A stretch of 64,000 nucleotides of DNA from Taxillus chinensis. Taxonomy: Eukaryota; Streptophyta; Magnoliopsida; Santalales; Loranthaceae. Location: positions 58,897,579-58,961,578 of the forward strand of contig CM042088.1 in the NCBI GenBank assembly GCA_023512835.1, written 5' to 3'. Both the position numbers and the translations under genes were made by a program. This document shows, in pieces, positions 35,499-46,442 of the stretch (positions within the stretch are counted from its first letter, which is position 1; each line of letters opens with the position of its first letter). The notes under the pieces were generated by a model that did no database searches, had not been told where the DNA came from, and worked only from the letters and a program-made list of their open reading frames with translations.

Positions 35499-36009
35499 TT
35501 CTAAAAAAAGAGTCTTTGTTTTTTTGGTTAACACAAATCATCCCCAACAGCTACGACTTTAGTATCAGTATCTCTTAGTCCCCTACATTTGAAAATGTCA
35601 TCTACAAAGCATCTGCTAACCTGACAAGAGGTGACTAACAACCTGTTCGATGAAATGCCCAATAAAACTGAAAGGGAAACAATAATAAGCCATGAAAGGT
35701 GGTGGTGGTGGGATCGGTGTGAGTTTTTAGAAGGTTTTTAATTATTGAGATGACGGTTTTTTGAGAGCTTAAGAGAGTGAAACATTTGTCCCCAGTTCCT
35801 AGCTTTATGTGAACTTCAGATACCAGCCATTACATAAATTTTGAGGGTTTATGGGATGTAATGTACACTGCTAATGGTCTCACCGAAAATGTATTCATTC
35901 TTAGCATCTATTAATCTTATCTTGTAGCAATTTTGGATTTCTTATCTGTATGTCTGGATCCTTTAAAATGTGGGTAATTTTGAGATGTGTTTTTGTTGTT
36001 CTAAATCGG

Positions 36010-36013
<4 letters not shown>

Positions 36014-36052
<39 letters not shown>
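36014..36052. repeat. (TA)n microsatellite
   Basis: An uninterrupted TA run of about 39 bp. A short open frame follows it (ATG near 36055) but resembles no family I know. Confidence 0.9.
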
Positions 36053-36055
<3 letters not shown>

Positions 36056-36639
36056 GTCGAGCATGGGAGGGTTGATGCTTGATGCATCAATGGAATTTTA
36101 CAAAAACATTTTTCAAAATAAATTAATCCTACGGCATGCTTATGAGCAAAATAAATCAATCATAGAACACGCTTATGAGCTAATGCTGATTTGTTTCAAA
36201 AATACAAAGGCTAGCCTAAGTGAAAGCAAGATGACAGTCTAGAGTTCTATGAAGCCGAAGGGTGAATGTTCGTCGACATGGCAAAGTGCTACAGATATTT
36301 ACTAGTTTATTTAATATTATTAGGTTTACCAAAAATATTAGATAGTTGGAAATGTTCAGTAATTTTTTTGCATTATGTTTTTTGATGTTCATATATTGTG
36401 TCTTTTATAACCATTGCACTAAAAAATGTGTGAAAACCTATAAAGTAATTAAAATTGAATGCAAAAAAATAATGTACTAGTGCTTTTTTGTTCATAGAGA
36501 GGCAAAAAGAAAAAGGAAAATATAGGGGATGTTGAAATGTACTATCAAGAGTGCCAATGTCTATATATATCACTATTGAATATTGCTTTTCCTTTTCCGA
36601 TTCTCACCAAGGGGTCCTGGTGATTGATGAACCAGGACA

Positions 36640-36770
36640 TGGAGTGTCATGAAAAGGTTGCCAGTGAGGGCCGACTCTTCAAATGGTTGGGATCTTGCCT
36701 TTAAGGCATGTGGTAACAGCTTGCTGGTGATTGGTGGACAAGCCCTGTTCCTCTCTTTCCCGATATAGTA
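36640..36770 (+). pseudogene. Captured fragment of an F-box/kelch-repeat gene
   Basis: From about 36649 the + strand reads [14 protein letters not shown], then [17 protein letters not shown]. This matches a strongly conserved kelch block of plant F-box/kelch-repeat proteins, substrate adaptors of SCF ubiquitin ligases. Family similarity stops soon after GGQ. There is no F-box, no full propeller and a stop just upstream, so only about 40 codons of one gene are present. It lies inside the second long-TIR element, which is consistent with capture. Confidence 0.7.
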
Positions 36771-38280
36771 CTCTCAAAACGAGTGAGGTTTGTATGGGAC
36801 GGTTTGTTGTTGCAACTGTATTCTTTTCTATTTTGTTTATGCACATGCTATTCTATTTTTTCCCGTAGCAGTATATGCAGAACACCCTTTTTTTCCTACA
36901 CAACAGTATGTGCCGTTCTCTCTCCCATTTTTTATTCCTCACGCAATATCCTCCACTTTTTTTGATGTGGTACATTTTTTCTCTTTTTTTTGTTTATGCA
37001 GAACCACCTCCTTTTTTTTCTACACAATACATTTCCTCTTTACGTGATATTGAACATGGAAAAGTAATCAATTAGAAAAAGTGAGATAACCATCTAAAAT
37101 AAACAATCAAATTTGACAATAGATAAAACCACGAAAGAAAACTAACAAGTACTTAATGATTATCAAATTCATCATATTATCCCATGTAATTCTTTAATAA
37201 CAAAAAAATTATGCACTTTCTTCATCTTACAACACATAATTCCAACGCCAGATAAAAAAATTAGTAGAAACAAAAACTCAATGCTTTCTTTATTTGAATT
37301 AATAAATTTTTTTCAGTACATGTTATTTTACAATACAACATCGACATCAAAATTGAAAATGAAATTAAAGCTTGAACAACCAATGAGCTTTGACGATTGG
37401 AAAAATATGCAGTGTGAGCGTAGTCTATCATCTTCATCTTCCAATTATGTTATTGGGCATAATCCATCATCTGAAAAAAATATATAGCTAAAAAAAAAGT
37501 TCAACCATTAAGTAAAAACTCAACCAACTGAAAAAAAAGTAAGATTAAAAGCTAGCTAAAAAACAACCAGATCAAACATTATATTCATATCCAAAAACAC
37601 TCACGATTATAGTCGTGATTTGATATACAAAATAGGTAAAAAAACAGATAACATGTGTTACAGGTCCAACATATATCAGTTACAAGAAAATCCTATATAT
37701 CTATATAGCAAACTTCTCATAGTATCCATTAAGTAAAAACAAGAACTATCCAGAGAATGGACCACTGCAGAATTTGCACATGGTTTATTTCATATGCATA
37801 TACTAGTCCTGTACACGATTTCACATGTAATAATAAAAAATCACAGCCATATAGTTGAAAAAAATAGCTGAAAAAATAGGATTACAAACTAATTGAAAAG
37901 GGAAACAGGTTTTCTATCGTATAAAATTGCAATGTTACAATGAATAGTCATTAACATTGTCTTATTGAGCACGGGAGAAATATTGCATTACAAACAAACT
38001 ATGAATCATTAAAAATTTTGTGAATTCACAATTGATGATGTAATTAAACACCATCCCAGACTTTGGCACATACGCGGGAGGTGGTGTGAGCTTTTTTCCA
38101 TCACATCATGTTTATTATTGGTTGTAATTAAGTAGGATTACAAGCTAGCTGAAAAGGGGAACAAGTTTTCTATCCTACATAATTGTAATAAGAATTTTAA
38201 AAATATTCAAACAACTAATAGTTATATATATATATATATATTATGACTACAACAAGTAGAAGCATTTGCAGACTGATTTT

Positions 38281-38790
38281 TTAATTCAATAATATGCTTA
38301 CAATAAGTATTTTTTTACTAATTTATAGACTGGTTTCTTTGCAGACTAATTTTTTCTATGCTGACAATGTGTAGAAAAATTTGCAGATTGATTTTTTTAA
38401 ATTGCTTTTCACGTTATAGTGCTGAATCTTAAGCACTATGAACTGTTGATAAATGACAAAGCAATTATAAATCAGTCTATAAATAATAATCAACCAAACA
38501 ATTGCAATAATCTAGCATAAACAAATATATTCGTTTCAAATAATAAAGCAATTCGTAAATAATCACATTTACAGTTATAAACGATATGACTTATCAATAA
38601 TCAATAATTCAACAATATGCTTACAAATAGTATTTTTTCTGATTTATAGACTGATTTTTTTGCAGACTAATTTTTTCTTTGCTGATAATGTGTATAAACA
38701 TTTGTAGACTGATTTTTTTAATTGTTTTTGATGTTATACTACTGAATCATAAGTATTATGAACTGCTGATAACTAGCAAAGCAATTATAA
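38281..38790. repeat. Dispersed direct repeat, two copies of about 190 bp
   Basis: Copies at about 38281-38470 and 38602-38790 share AATATGCTTACAA, TTTATAGACTG, TTTGCAGACTAATTTTTTCT and GCAATTATAA, with many substitutions. The 130 bp between them is unique AT-rich sequence. Confidence 0.75.
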
Positions 38791-39205
38791 AGGATGGAAC
38801 AAAGCTCTTGTTGTTTTAAATTACTTAGTCAAATTTCATCTTCTTGCAAAATTTATATAATGTCGGCCTTATTTTATGTTTCAATTGGTTCATATAGTAC
38901 TAAAGGTCACAATTGAGGAAAAGGATGAAGGGGTGCTGGAAAAATTGGAAAAGTCTAATTAAGGTACAGACCTCAGCACCTACGTAACATGAATAGAAGT
39001 TAGAGTAAACCGAACATCATCCCAAAATCTGATAAATCTTTTATTTACCAAGTCACATTTAGTTCATGCTATGAAATGTGTGCATTGCAGAGATCTTCCA
39101 TAGGATATTCATACCTGATTGGAGTTGAAGAACCTGTGGTTCCTAATGAAATGGAGAGGCGATGGGAAGGAAAGGTGGACGATAGGAGGGGTTTGCTGCC
39201 GACGC

Positions 39206-41609
39206 TGTAAATACTCATATTTGGGTAGTTTTGAGAGATAGACATTCTATGGGAATGTAACTATCTAGACGGTAGTGTAGTCATCGATGTGAGCATTTTG
39301 ATTGTACTTAGGCCCGATTTCGAGTCGGGGCCCCGTTTGACCCGATTGTTGACTTTTCGGGATTTATTGGTTGACTTTGCATTTGAGCGGTCATTTGCGT
39401 GTGATAATATCAGTCTAGTGTTGTGCTCGTCATTTCGAGCATTTTGACTGTAGTTTGACTCAATTTGGAGTTCGGGGCCTTGGAGGTTAATTTTTGTGTT
39501 GGGAGGTCAATTATTGACTGAGTCAATGGTTGACTAGGTCAGTTGATGAACAGAAATATAAATAGCAGAAGAAAAAAAAAGAAGCTTTCACTTTACATTA
39601 TCACGTTTGTGCGTTTGAGAGAGAGAGCTTGAGAGAGCTTGGAGGCCTTGGCGATTTGGGGCGATTTGGGTTTGTGGAGCTCAAAGATTCACTTCAAGTA
39701 GGTGTCCTTGAACTTCTTATCTCTTTCTTGTTTTGGAACTGCACGAATTTATCATGATTTATGAAATTGAGCATGAACCCTAGAATTTGGGGAAATCCAA
39801 TTTTGGGTTAGATCTAATGGTTCAAGATAAGATCTGTGGTTAAGACTTGTTTTATATCATTATGGATATATGTTTCTGTGATTTTGGGGTTGATTAACTG
39901 TGTTTTTCATGAGGGTTGATAAGTCAACCATGGAAATCTGGGTTTAGATCTAGATTTCGGAAATCCGAAATTTTATACGTGTTTCGTTGTTTCTGCGCGA
40001 TTTAGAGGCGTTCTGGACACGTTTTGAGGTAGATATCGTAGTTTGTTGTGAAATAGGGGTGTTAGTGAGCGTCTGGGTGTTTCTGGGCGCATTTCAGATG
40101 AAGAACAGGTGAAAACGATGATGAACAGTACCCTGGGCGCATTCTTGGGTCGAAATGATGAAGACCCGAAGTTCTAGGTCGAAGGGTCGTAGTTCGTAGC
40201 CTCATAGTTCGTAGTTCGTAGTTCGTAGCCTCGTAGTTCGTAGTTTGTAGCCTCGTAGTTCGTAGTTCGTAGTCTCGTAGTTCATAGCCGAAGGGTCGAA
40301 GTTCGTTGCCTCGTAGGTCGAAGGTCATAGCCTCGCTTCGAGTCTTCGAGGCGCGCTGCAGTTCCGCACTCCGCAACTACAAGTCGTCGTTCCGTAGCTA
40401 CGAGTCGTAGGTTCGAGCTACGAGTCGCAGCTCCTGCAGTGTAACTGGACACTGGACAACACTGGACTGGACCTATTCATATTGTAACCTATAAAGTATT
40501 ATACTTAAGTTACAATGTAAATAACGAAATACCCCCATTTGGATTCATAGAAAAATACTAGAAAAATTAATTCCCACTCTTTCAAAATGTGAAAATTGGG
40601 ATTTAGTGTAAAATCTCGGAAAAACCCAAAAATTCGTAGTGGTGACTTTTTGGAAAGTGGGGTTAGACATCTCAGAAAAATCCCCAAAAATCAGATTATC
40701 TTATTTATGTTATGGGAACCCAATACCGGGACTTTTGATTTCAAGAAAATAGCTGCTATGGGTACTTCCTTCATAAATCAAGGATTGAGGATTTACTTGT
40801 GAAGACCGACTACGAGTTCCAAAGGAAATGTTGAGAATGACATGCCATACTAATGTTAGTATGTTGGTGTGAGGTATTGGGGCATGGACTCCGTGACTTG
40901 TTTGGGTTCTCACTATGATGCACCGATGGTGCTATGTGGTTGACATGGCAGGCATATGCACCGATGGCAGGCCCGTGTGGCGACCGTGGCCGGGCATATT
41001 GCGCCGTGGACAAGGCTAAGGGCCGAGTGCCTTGAGCTGGGATCTCATGGAGGATCGTGGACAAGTTGTCTGTGTGGGCAGGTTAAGTCCTGATGTTTGT
41101 TTGCAGCCGAGTCCTGATGATTGTGCACACTACACGGTGCACGAGTACACTGAGCATATAGTATAGATTTATATGTGTTGCATGATGTGGAGTTTTGGGG
41201 TCACCTACTGAGCTTGTCACTCACCCCTACTTGTTGTTACCCTTTTTCAGGTGTGACCCGAGACTAGTGGAGGACTTTCTTCTAGGAGGACGTGCCCACT
41301 ACTCTGATGTATGATACGATCTCGTATTCTGTATTTTATTATGTGTTGTATCCCGGACATGGGTCCGTGGACAGTTGTATTTGCATCTTGTTTGTGATGT
41401 AATGTCGTATGACTTATCATATACATGGTGATGTATGGGAAAGTACAGGATTACCCTTGATGTATGACTGTACAGGATTACATATTTGAGATAGCACCTG
41501 CGGTGTAGTCTCTATTGGTGCTAGTTACCAACCCCTTGACCTTTCGGGTGCGGGCAAGGGGAAGTTATGTTCCTGATTCCGGGTTTTCTTGGAATTCGGG
41601 AGCGTGACA
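39206..41609 (+). mobile_element. Solo LTR, Tekay/Del-like, 2404 bp
   Basis: It starts TGTAAATACTCATATTTGGG and ends GGAGCGTGACA. GACGC stands on both sides (39201-39205 and 41610-41614), a perfect 5-bp target duplication. It aligns along its whole length with the 5' LTR at 52766-55204. The TATA box TATAAATA lies at about 39557. A minisatellite occupies 40185-40440. No PBS follows the LTR, confirming a solo LTR. Confidence 0.92.
40185..40440 (+). repeat. LTR minisatellite, CGTAGTT-type units
   Basis: Degenerate units built from CGTAGTT, CGTAGCC and CGAAGG. The same LTR position in the other copies holds a differently arranged or different repeat (53735-53985 and 58975-59345). Confidence 0.85.
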
Positions 41610-41742
41610 GACGCGGCAAGCAATTGGTTTACGATTTGCAAAGAGCAAGGGAATGAGAGGTGGCGATTGGTCTGGTGATGAATCGTGACAAGCAGGAGAG
41701 GCGGCAATTGGTCTGGTGATGAATTATGACGCGCATGGGAAG

Positions 41743-43851
41743 TGTTGTACCCCATTTTGACCAGGTTAGATCATAGCCAAACTCAACAAGGAAGGCCAAA
41801 GTGAAGGGTCACTTCTAAAGCCTCAAGATGCCCCAAGGCCAACACCAAAAAATAGAGGATGAAATCCAGAGACTACCGCACTCGACTGTGCTCAATTCCA
41901 GCTTAAAATGAGGAAGTTATGGCCAAAACAATTTTGGTCATAAAAAGTTTAACTTGTAAAAAGACGGCCAATGCCCCCGGTCAAAATCTGGAGTATAAAG
42001 GTTAAATCCGGATCATCAAGTCAAATCTGAGCTAATACTGATCTGGAATAAGGAGCCTCAACACGGAGTTAGGATTCGAGCTTTCCATTGATCCGGACTA
42101 AGCCTCCATTGATACGGAGTAAGGATTCGAGCTAACGTTAGCTTGGATTAAAGATCAGAGTCTTCCCTTGATCCGGACTAAGCTTCCACTGATACGGAGT
42201 AAGGATCCGAGCCTTCCCTTGATCCGGACTAAGCCTCCACTGATACGGAGTAAAGATCCGAACTAACCTTAGCACGGAGTAAGGATTTGTGCCTTCTATT
42301 GATCCGGATTAAGCCTCCACTGGTATGGAGTAAGGATCCGAGCTAATCTTAGCACGAAGTAAGGATCCGAGTCTTCTATTGATCCGGACTAAGCCTCCAC
42401 TGATACGGAGTAAAAATCCAAGCTAAACCTTGACACGGAGTAAAGAATCCGAGCTATTCCTTAGCACAGAATAAGGGATCCGAGCCGTCCTTGGTTCGGA
42501 TTGCCTTCCTACTCGTCTGGATTATCTTTCAATGATTCGGAGTACTCCGCATCAGTGATGATCCGGATTCCCTTATTTCTGCATCAATGATGATTCCGCA
42601 TTAATGATTACCTAGAAATCTCCTTCGTGATTTTCTCCTTTCCTACGAAGGCATCTAGATGCATCTAGACTTAAAAAGGGGATAAATAAATTTGCAATGC
42701 TTGGAAAAGAAAAAATCTCACTTACCCTTAATATCCAATCAATTAATTTAAATGAGGTAGTATTGAAAATCAAATAATCCTGATTGATTTAATTGCATGT
42801 CTTGGGGGATAAGAAATCCTATTTACCCTAATTATTTCAATCAAGGATTAAATGCAAAAAACTAGCCTTTGGAAGCCTAGCCTACATAGCCTATAAATAA
42901 GATGCTCATTTGACAACGAAGAAAAAATCAAGCAATAAAGGAACAATGAGGGAGAGAGCATCCTTGGTCCATCATCCATCGATTATTGGCACCTTTGGCT
43001 GACCGTGTGAGAAAAAGAGGTTCTTAAGGAGATACTTTTGAGTACTCACAAAAGAGTACCTTGGAGAGCAAGGAGCACACTTTGGGCTAAACAACATAAG
43101 GATTTCTGAAGAATCATCCTACCTAAATCATCCAAGTTTTTCTTTTTTATTATTAAACTATTAAAAACTTTTTTTCTCAAATATTTTGAAGTACAACAAT
43201 TTCTCTTGAAACTTGTATTCCTTTTTTCTTCAAAGATTAAAAAGGATAATCAAAATCAACCTTTTCTAGAAAAATTAAATCAAAGGCCCAGTGGCCGTGG
43301 GGTTGAGCCCTTGATGCTCATACCCTAGCTGCTCGAGCCAACATTGATTGTGGTGGTGCTATTATTTCAAAACTATTTTATTTTATTTCTTTTTCTGAAA
43401 AAGGAATAGCATTGCCACATGGGCCTAAATCTTGCATCTTTTTTCTAAAATTAAGATATTTCTTTTTCTAAAATATTTTGTTTCTTTTTAAGGCCTAGAT
43501 CCTACAATCTTCCTTTCTCTTAAAAATATAAAACATAAAAGATGACTTCTTTTTAACTAAAACAAGCAAGCATTCATAGATCAAGACTAAGTATCAATTG
43601 TGGACGTTGTAGGGGTGCTAATCTTTTCCTACACGTAACCGACTCCTGAACTTTAATCTCTGAATCGTAAATCTTTCTCTTTTTAGGTGCCTAATTATAC
43701 CTCTAAATTATTTGGTGACGACTCTATTTTTCTTTTCTTTCATGGTTCGTGCGAGCCTTGTGCAAGGATGACTCTAGGTTCAATTAAATGAACCGGCATA
43801 GAATCCCCTCACAAAGCCAATCTCGAACCCAGACGAAAACGGATTATGATA
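41743..43851 (+). mobile_element. Probable solo LTR of a Tat/Ogre-like gypsy element
   Basis: It starts TGTTGTACCCCATTTTGACC. Near its end it carries GGGGTGCTAATCTTTTCCTACACGTAACCGACTCC-type and TTGGTGACGACTC motifs, which I recall from plant Tat/Ogre-type LTRs. GGAAG flanks both sides (41738-41742 and 43852-43856). The 3' terminus reads ...GATA rather than CA, possibly from mutation, so the right end is less certain. A TATA-like CCTATAAATAAG lies near 42890. A minisatellite fills 42040-42490. There is no coding region. Confidence 0.62.
42040..42490 (+). repeat. Minisatellite with CGGAGTAAGGATCCGAGC-type units
   Basis: Alternating sub-units (TGATCCGGACTAAGCCTCCA and TACGGAGTAAGGATCCGAGC) repeat with a combined period of about 70-80 bp, five to six times, inside the Ogre-like LTR. 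Confidence 0.85.
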
Positions 43852-44337
43852 GGAAGGAGAGGAGACGATTGATCTAATGATGAATCGTGACAAGCAGGAG
43901 ACAAAGAGGCACGTGAAAGGTTTGGAAAAATAGATTTAGCGTGCATAGCAAAGGTAGGAGAGGTCAAATTAGGTTAGAGTTAATTTTATAAATAAATTAT
44001 TTTAATTAGAGCCTTTATATGAAATGAAATAAAATTTAAGGGCTAACAATAATTTTGTACTCTCGTCCTTTTCTTTTTATCAGCAAATCTAACGGGTCAA
44101 AAGATTTAATTATATGAAGTAACGGACGGCGTAGCTTGCATACCTTATCACTCATCCCCGCCACAAACTTTCGTGTCTTTCAGCTCAACGCCAACCTCCC
44201 TCAAACCACCTCCCCGACCCAAAAAAAAAAAAAAAAAAATTTAGACGGTTGCTTTAAATTTTTATTTTTCTTTCTTTCCGTCACACAAATATTTTCAGCA
44301 AAGGCTGTCATAGAAATTAAGGAAACATCAGCGCAGA

Positions 44338-45710
44338 ATGGCCTCAATTTCCCATGGGAGCTCAAATTGCAGCATCTCTTACTCCCGGTCTGTTGTAGGC
44401 CTTTTGTCTCCTCCGCTCCTGCTGACCAGGTCTCTTCAACTCCACCAGGTTAAAGGTCTGTTCTGTTCCCTGCTGTACGTTTTCATTAACATTTTCCATG
44501 TATACGTCGGCTTTCAATACTGTTTTTCTAAATGAAGTTAAAAATATGAAAACATTTCAAACGACGTTTTTTTTTGTTTGAATGTAATTGAATAAGTTGG
44601 TCAAGTTCAGGATAGATTTTTTGAATTTCTGTCTCTAAACTCTTCCTCAATTCTTATCGTTTTGTCATTCAACTATCATTTCGTTCGCTTAAGAGGCTAG
44701 CTCCTTTCTTCTACTAACCTACTATGCTTGACTACACCCTTTTGAAGGGAGAACTTACCCTTTTTCGAGAAAAGGACCCTACAGCAAGATATCAAGAAAA
44801 GTAATTTTCACAATCCCCAGATGCTGCAGTCCCTCAAAGTCTGATGGCAGCGTTGATGATTCTTCTGAGCAAGGAAAGGCATGTTGTTGGCACTTTTTTT
44901 TGTCCCTTATAGTTTTTTCACCTAGCCTAATAGCCTTTCATGTAGTCATTTTAGCTGAGAATGTTTTGGTACATTAATGAATGAACATGTTAGTTATGTT
45001 AGTTTACCTTCCAAGTGATTAACTGCATCGCTGTGCTAAAAAATAATAAATAAATAAATAAAAATTACCTGCTTAATGCAAATGTTGTAGTCTTGTTTCA
45101 ACTTCAGGCAACATTCGGATATTCGAGGAAAGATATTCTTCTAATTGGAGTAGGGATAGCAGTCGTCGGTGTAGGGCTAAAGAGTGGATTGGAGGTATTG
45201 CCTCTGTTGTCCCCTTTTAAAACATATTTAAAATCTTTGGCTACTATATTAGTTGACAAACAATGGATGTGCTTAGTCTTGACCATCGTTAGTAATTGCT
45301 TGTTTTGCATGTACACTGTGATTTCTTTGCAGTTCTTTGGAGTTGACCCTCTACAAGCAGGTAATGTTGTTCAGTTGGTCATTGTCTTGGGCCTGACAGT
45401 TGGATGGATTTCCACATACATCTTCAGAGTGGCCAACAAGGAAATGACATACGCTCAACAATTGCGCGAGTATGAGAAGAAAGTCATGCAGGTTTTGTTT
45501 CTTCAAACTCTATGCTTACGAAAAAAAAAAATCACGACATTTTGTGCCACAACCAATATTTGTAATAAAACTTTCCGAGATATCTAGTTTGATTCTCTTT
45601 TGGCTTTGCAGAAGCGCTTGGACAGCTTAACTGAAGCTGAGCTAGAAGCATTGCTTGAACAGGTTGAGGAAGAGAAGAGTCGCCTGCGTATTGGCAAACA
45701 GGTTAAGTAA
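44338..45710 (+). CDS. DUF3007/DAC-like thylakoid membrane protein
   Basis: Five exons: 44338-44448, 44789-44878, 45108-45194, 45333-45491, 45612-45710 (546 nt, 181 residues). The N-terminus (MASISHGSSNCSISYSRS) is Ser-rich like a chloroplast transit peptide. A first membrane segment at about 76-92 follows TFGYSRKDILLIG, and a second at about 109-128 follows FFGVDPLQAGNVVQ. Next comes FRVANKEMTYAQQLREYEKK and a charged C-terminus. This is the DUF3007 family. I recall Arabidopsis DAC (At3g17930) as a member needed for cytochrome b6f accumulation. Exon 2 most likely ends AAG before GCATGT, a GC-AG intron, because GT alternatives shift the frame. The exon 1/2 junction is less certain: donor 44429 with an acceptor after 44784 also keeps the frame. 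Confidence 0.88.
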
Positions 45711-46442
45711 CAGAAGTGATTAATATTTTATGATTTCCTGCATCCATCTCGTTTGTTCCTATATTCAACCAGGGACTACATTGCTTTATCCATGATTATC
45801 CCTTATACTCCAGTCCCCTCCTTGAACTAGGCTAACTAGCCCTGAAGGAAATTATGCAGCCGATACCTGTTTTGGCACTGTCAACTGTAAGCAATTAGAT
45901 GGAAGCAGAATAGTGCCTAAACATCACTCGCCCCGTGCAGGTTGCAATTGTGAGGTTAATGGCTCAATAGCTCTGTCCATTGATTGGTATTCCAATAGTA
46001 GAGGATCGAGTACCTTTTGAAGCCAGGATGGGCATTAAATGTAGGACACGTTAGCAATCCTTACTCACATGTATGTTAGTATGTAATCGAATAGCTAATA
46101 ATATTTGCGAATCTAAAAATTTAAAGAAATGTAATCTTGTTTGGTGAGCTACAACCAAGATTATCAAAATAATCTTGTTTTGATAAGTTTTAGAACCAAG
46201 AAACACCATTGATTTCCAAAGGTAATTACCACATCAACCACATGGATCATCTACATTTTGTAACACTGCCAGAATTCTACTAGTACATTGGGACTTCAAT
46301 GTGACGATGCAACTTCTCAGGCCACTTTGCTTGGTGCTAGGAATTGATACTTGATAGTATCTCCATCCATTGGCAAACCTTCTAACAGCAAAGTGAGACC
46401 TTGCAATGCGCTTCCCATTGTGGATTTCCATCAGCAGCGATT
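45711..46442. other. Convergent 3' regions
   Basis: This lies between the DAC-like stop (+) and the stop of the candidate minus-strand gene. It probably contains both 3' UTRs. A minus-strand open stretch at 46234-46440 lacks an upstream start in frame and is most simply UTR. Confidence 0.5.

Larger units (their letters stand above)
34869..44082. mobile_element. Second long-TIR gene-carrying element, with later insertions
   Basis: The outer ends are inverted: TGATAAAAAGAAAAGGA at 34869 and its complement ending at 44082. The repeats extend inward about 400 bp on each side once inserts are removed. Subtracting the later insertions (35340-35498, 39206-41609, 41743-43851) leaves about 4.5 kb. 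The interior holds an F-box/kelch gene fragment, a (TA)n tract and unrecognised AT-rich sequence, and no transposase. This is Pack-MULE-like, but 9-bp flanks were not matched, so the superfamily is inferred. The ends resemble those of the small MITE at 52261-52454. I see nothing further to annotate at 35507-36010, 36770-38280 and 38791-39149. Confidence 0.65.
39150..44082 (-). repeat. Right terminal inverted repeat, split by two solo LTRs
   Basis: Segments 39150-39205, 41615-41742 and 43857-44082 together form the inverse of the left repeat. The first solo LTR entered at GACGC and the second at GGAAG. This arm was therefore hit twice independently, while the left arm was not. Confidence 0.7.

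Noticed and set aside
35560..35700. PPR-like words (NNLFDEMPN) on the + strand
   Set aside because: The match is about ten residues with stops around it, too short to call a captured PPR fragment.
46234..46440. Minus-strand 65-codon frame downstream of the unknown gene candidate
   Set aside because: It overlaps the probable 3'UTR, has no upstream exon in phase and no recognised family.
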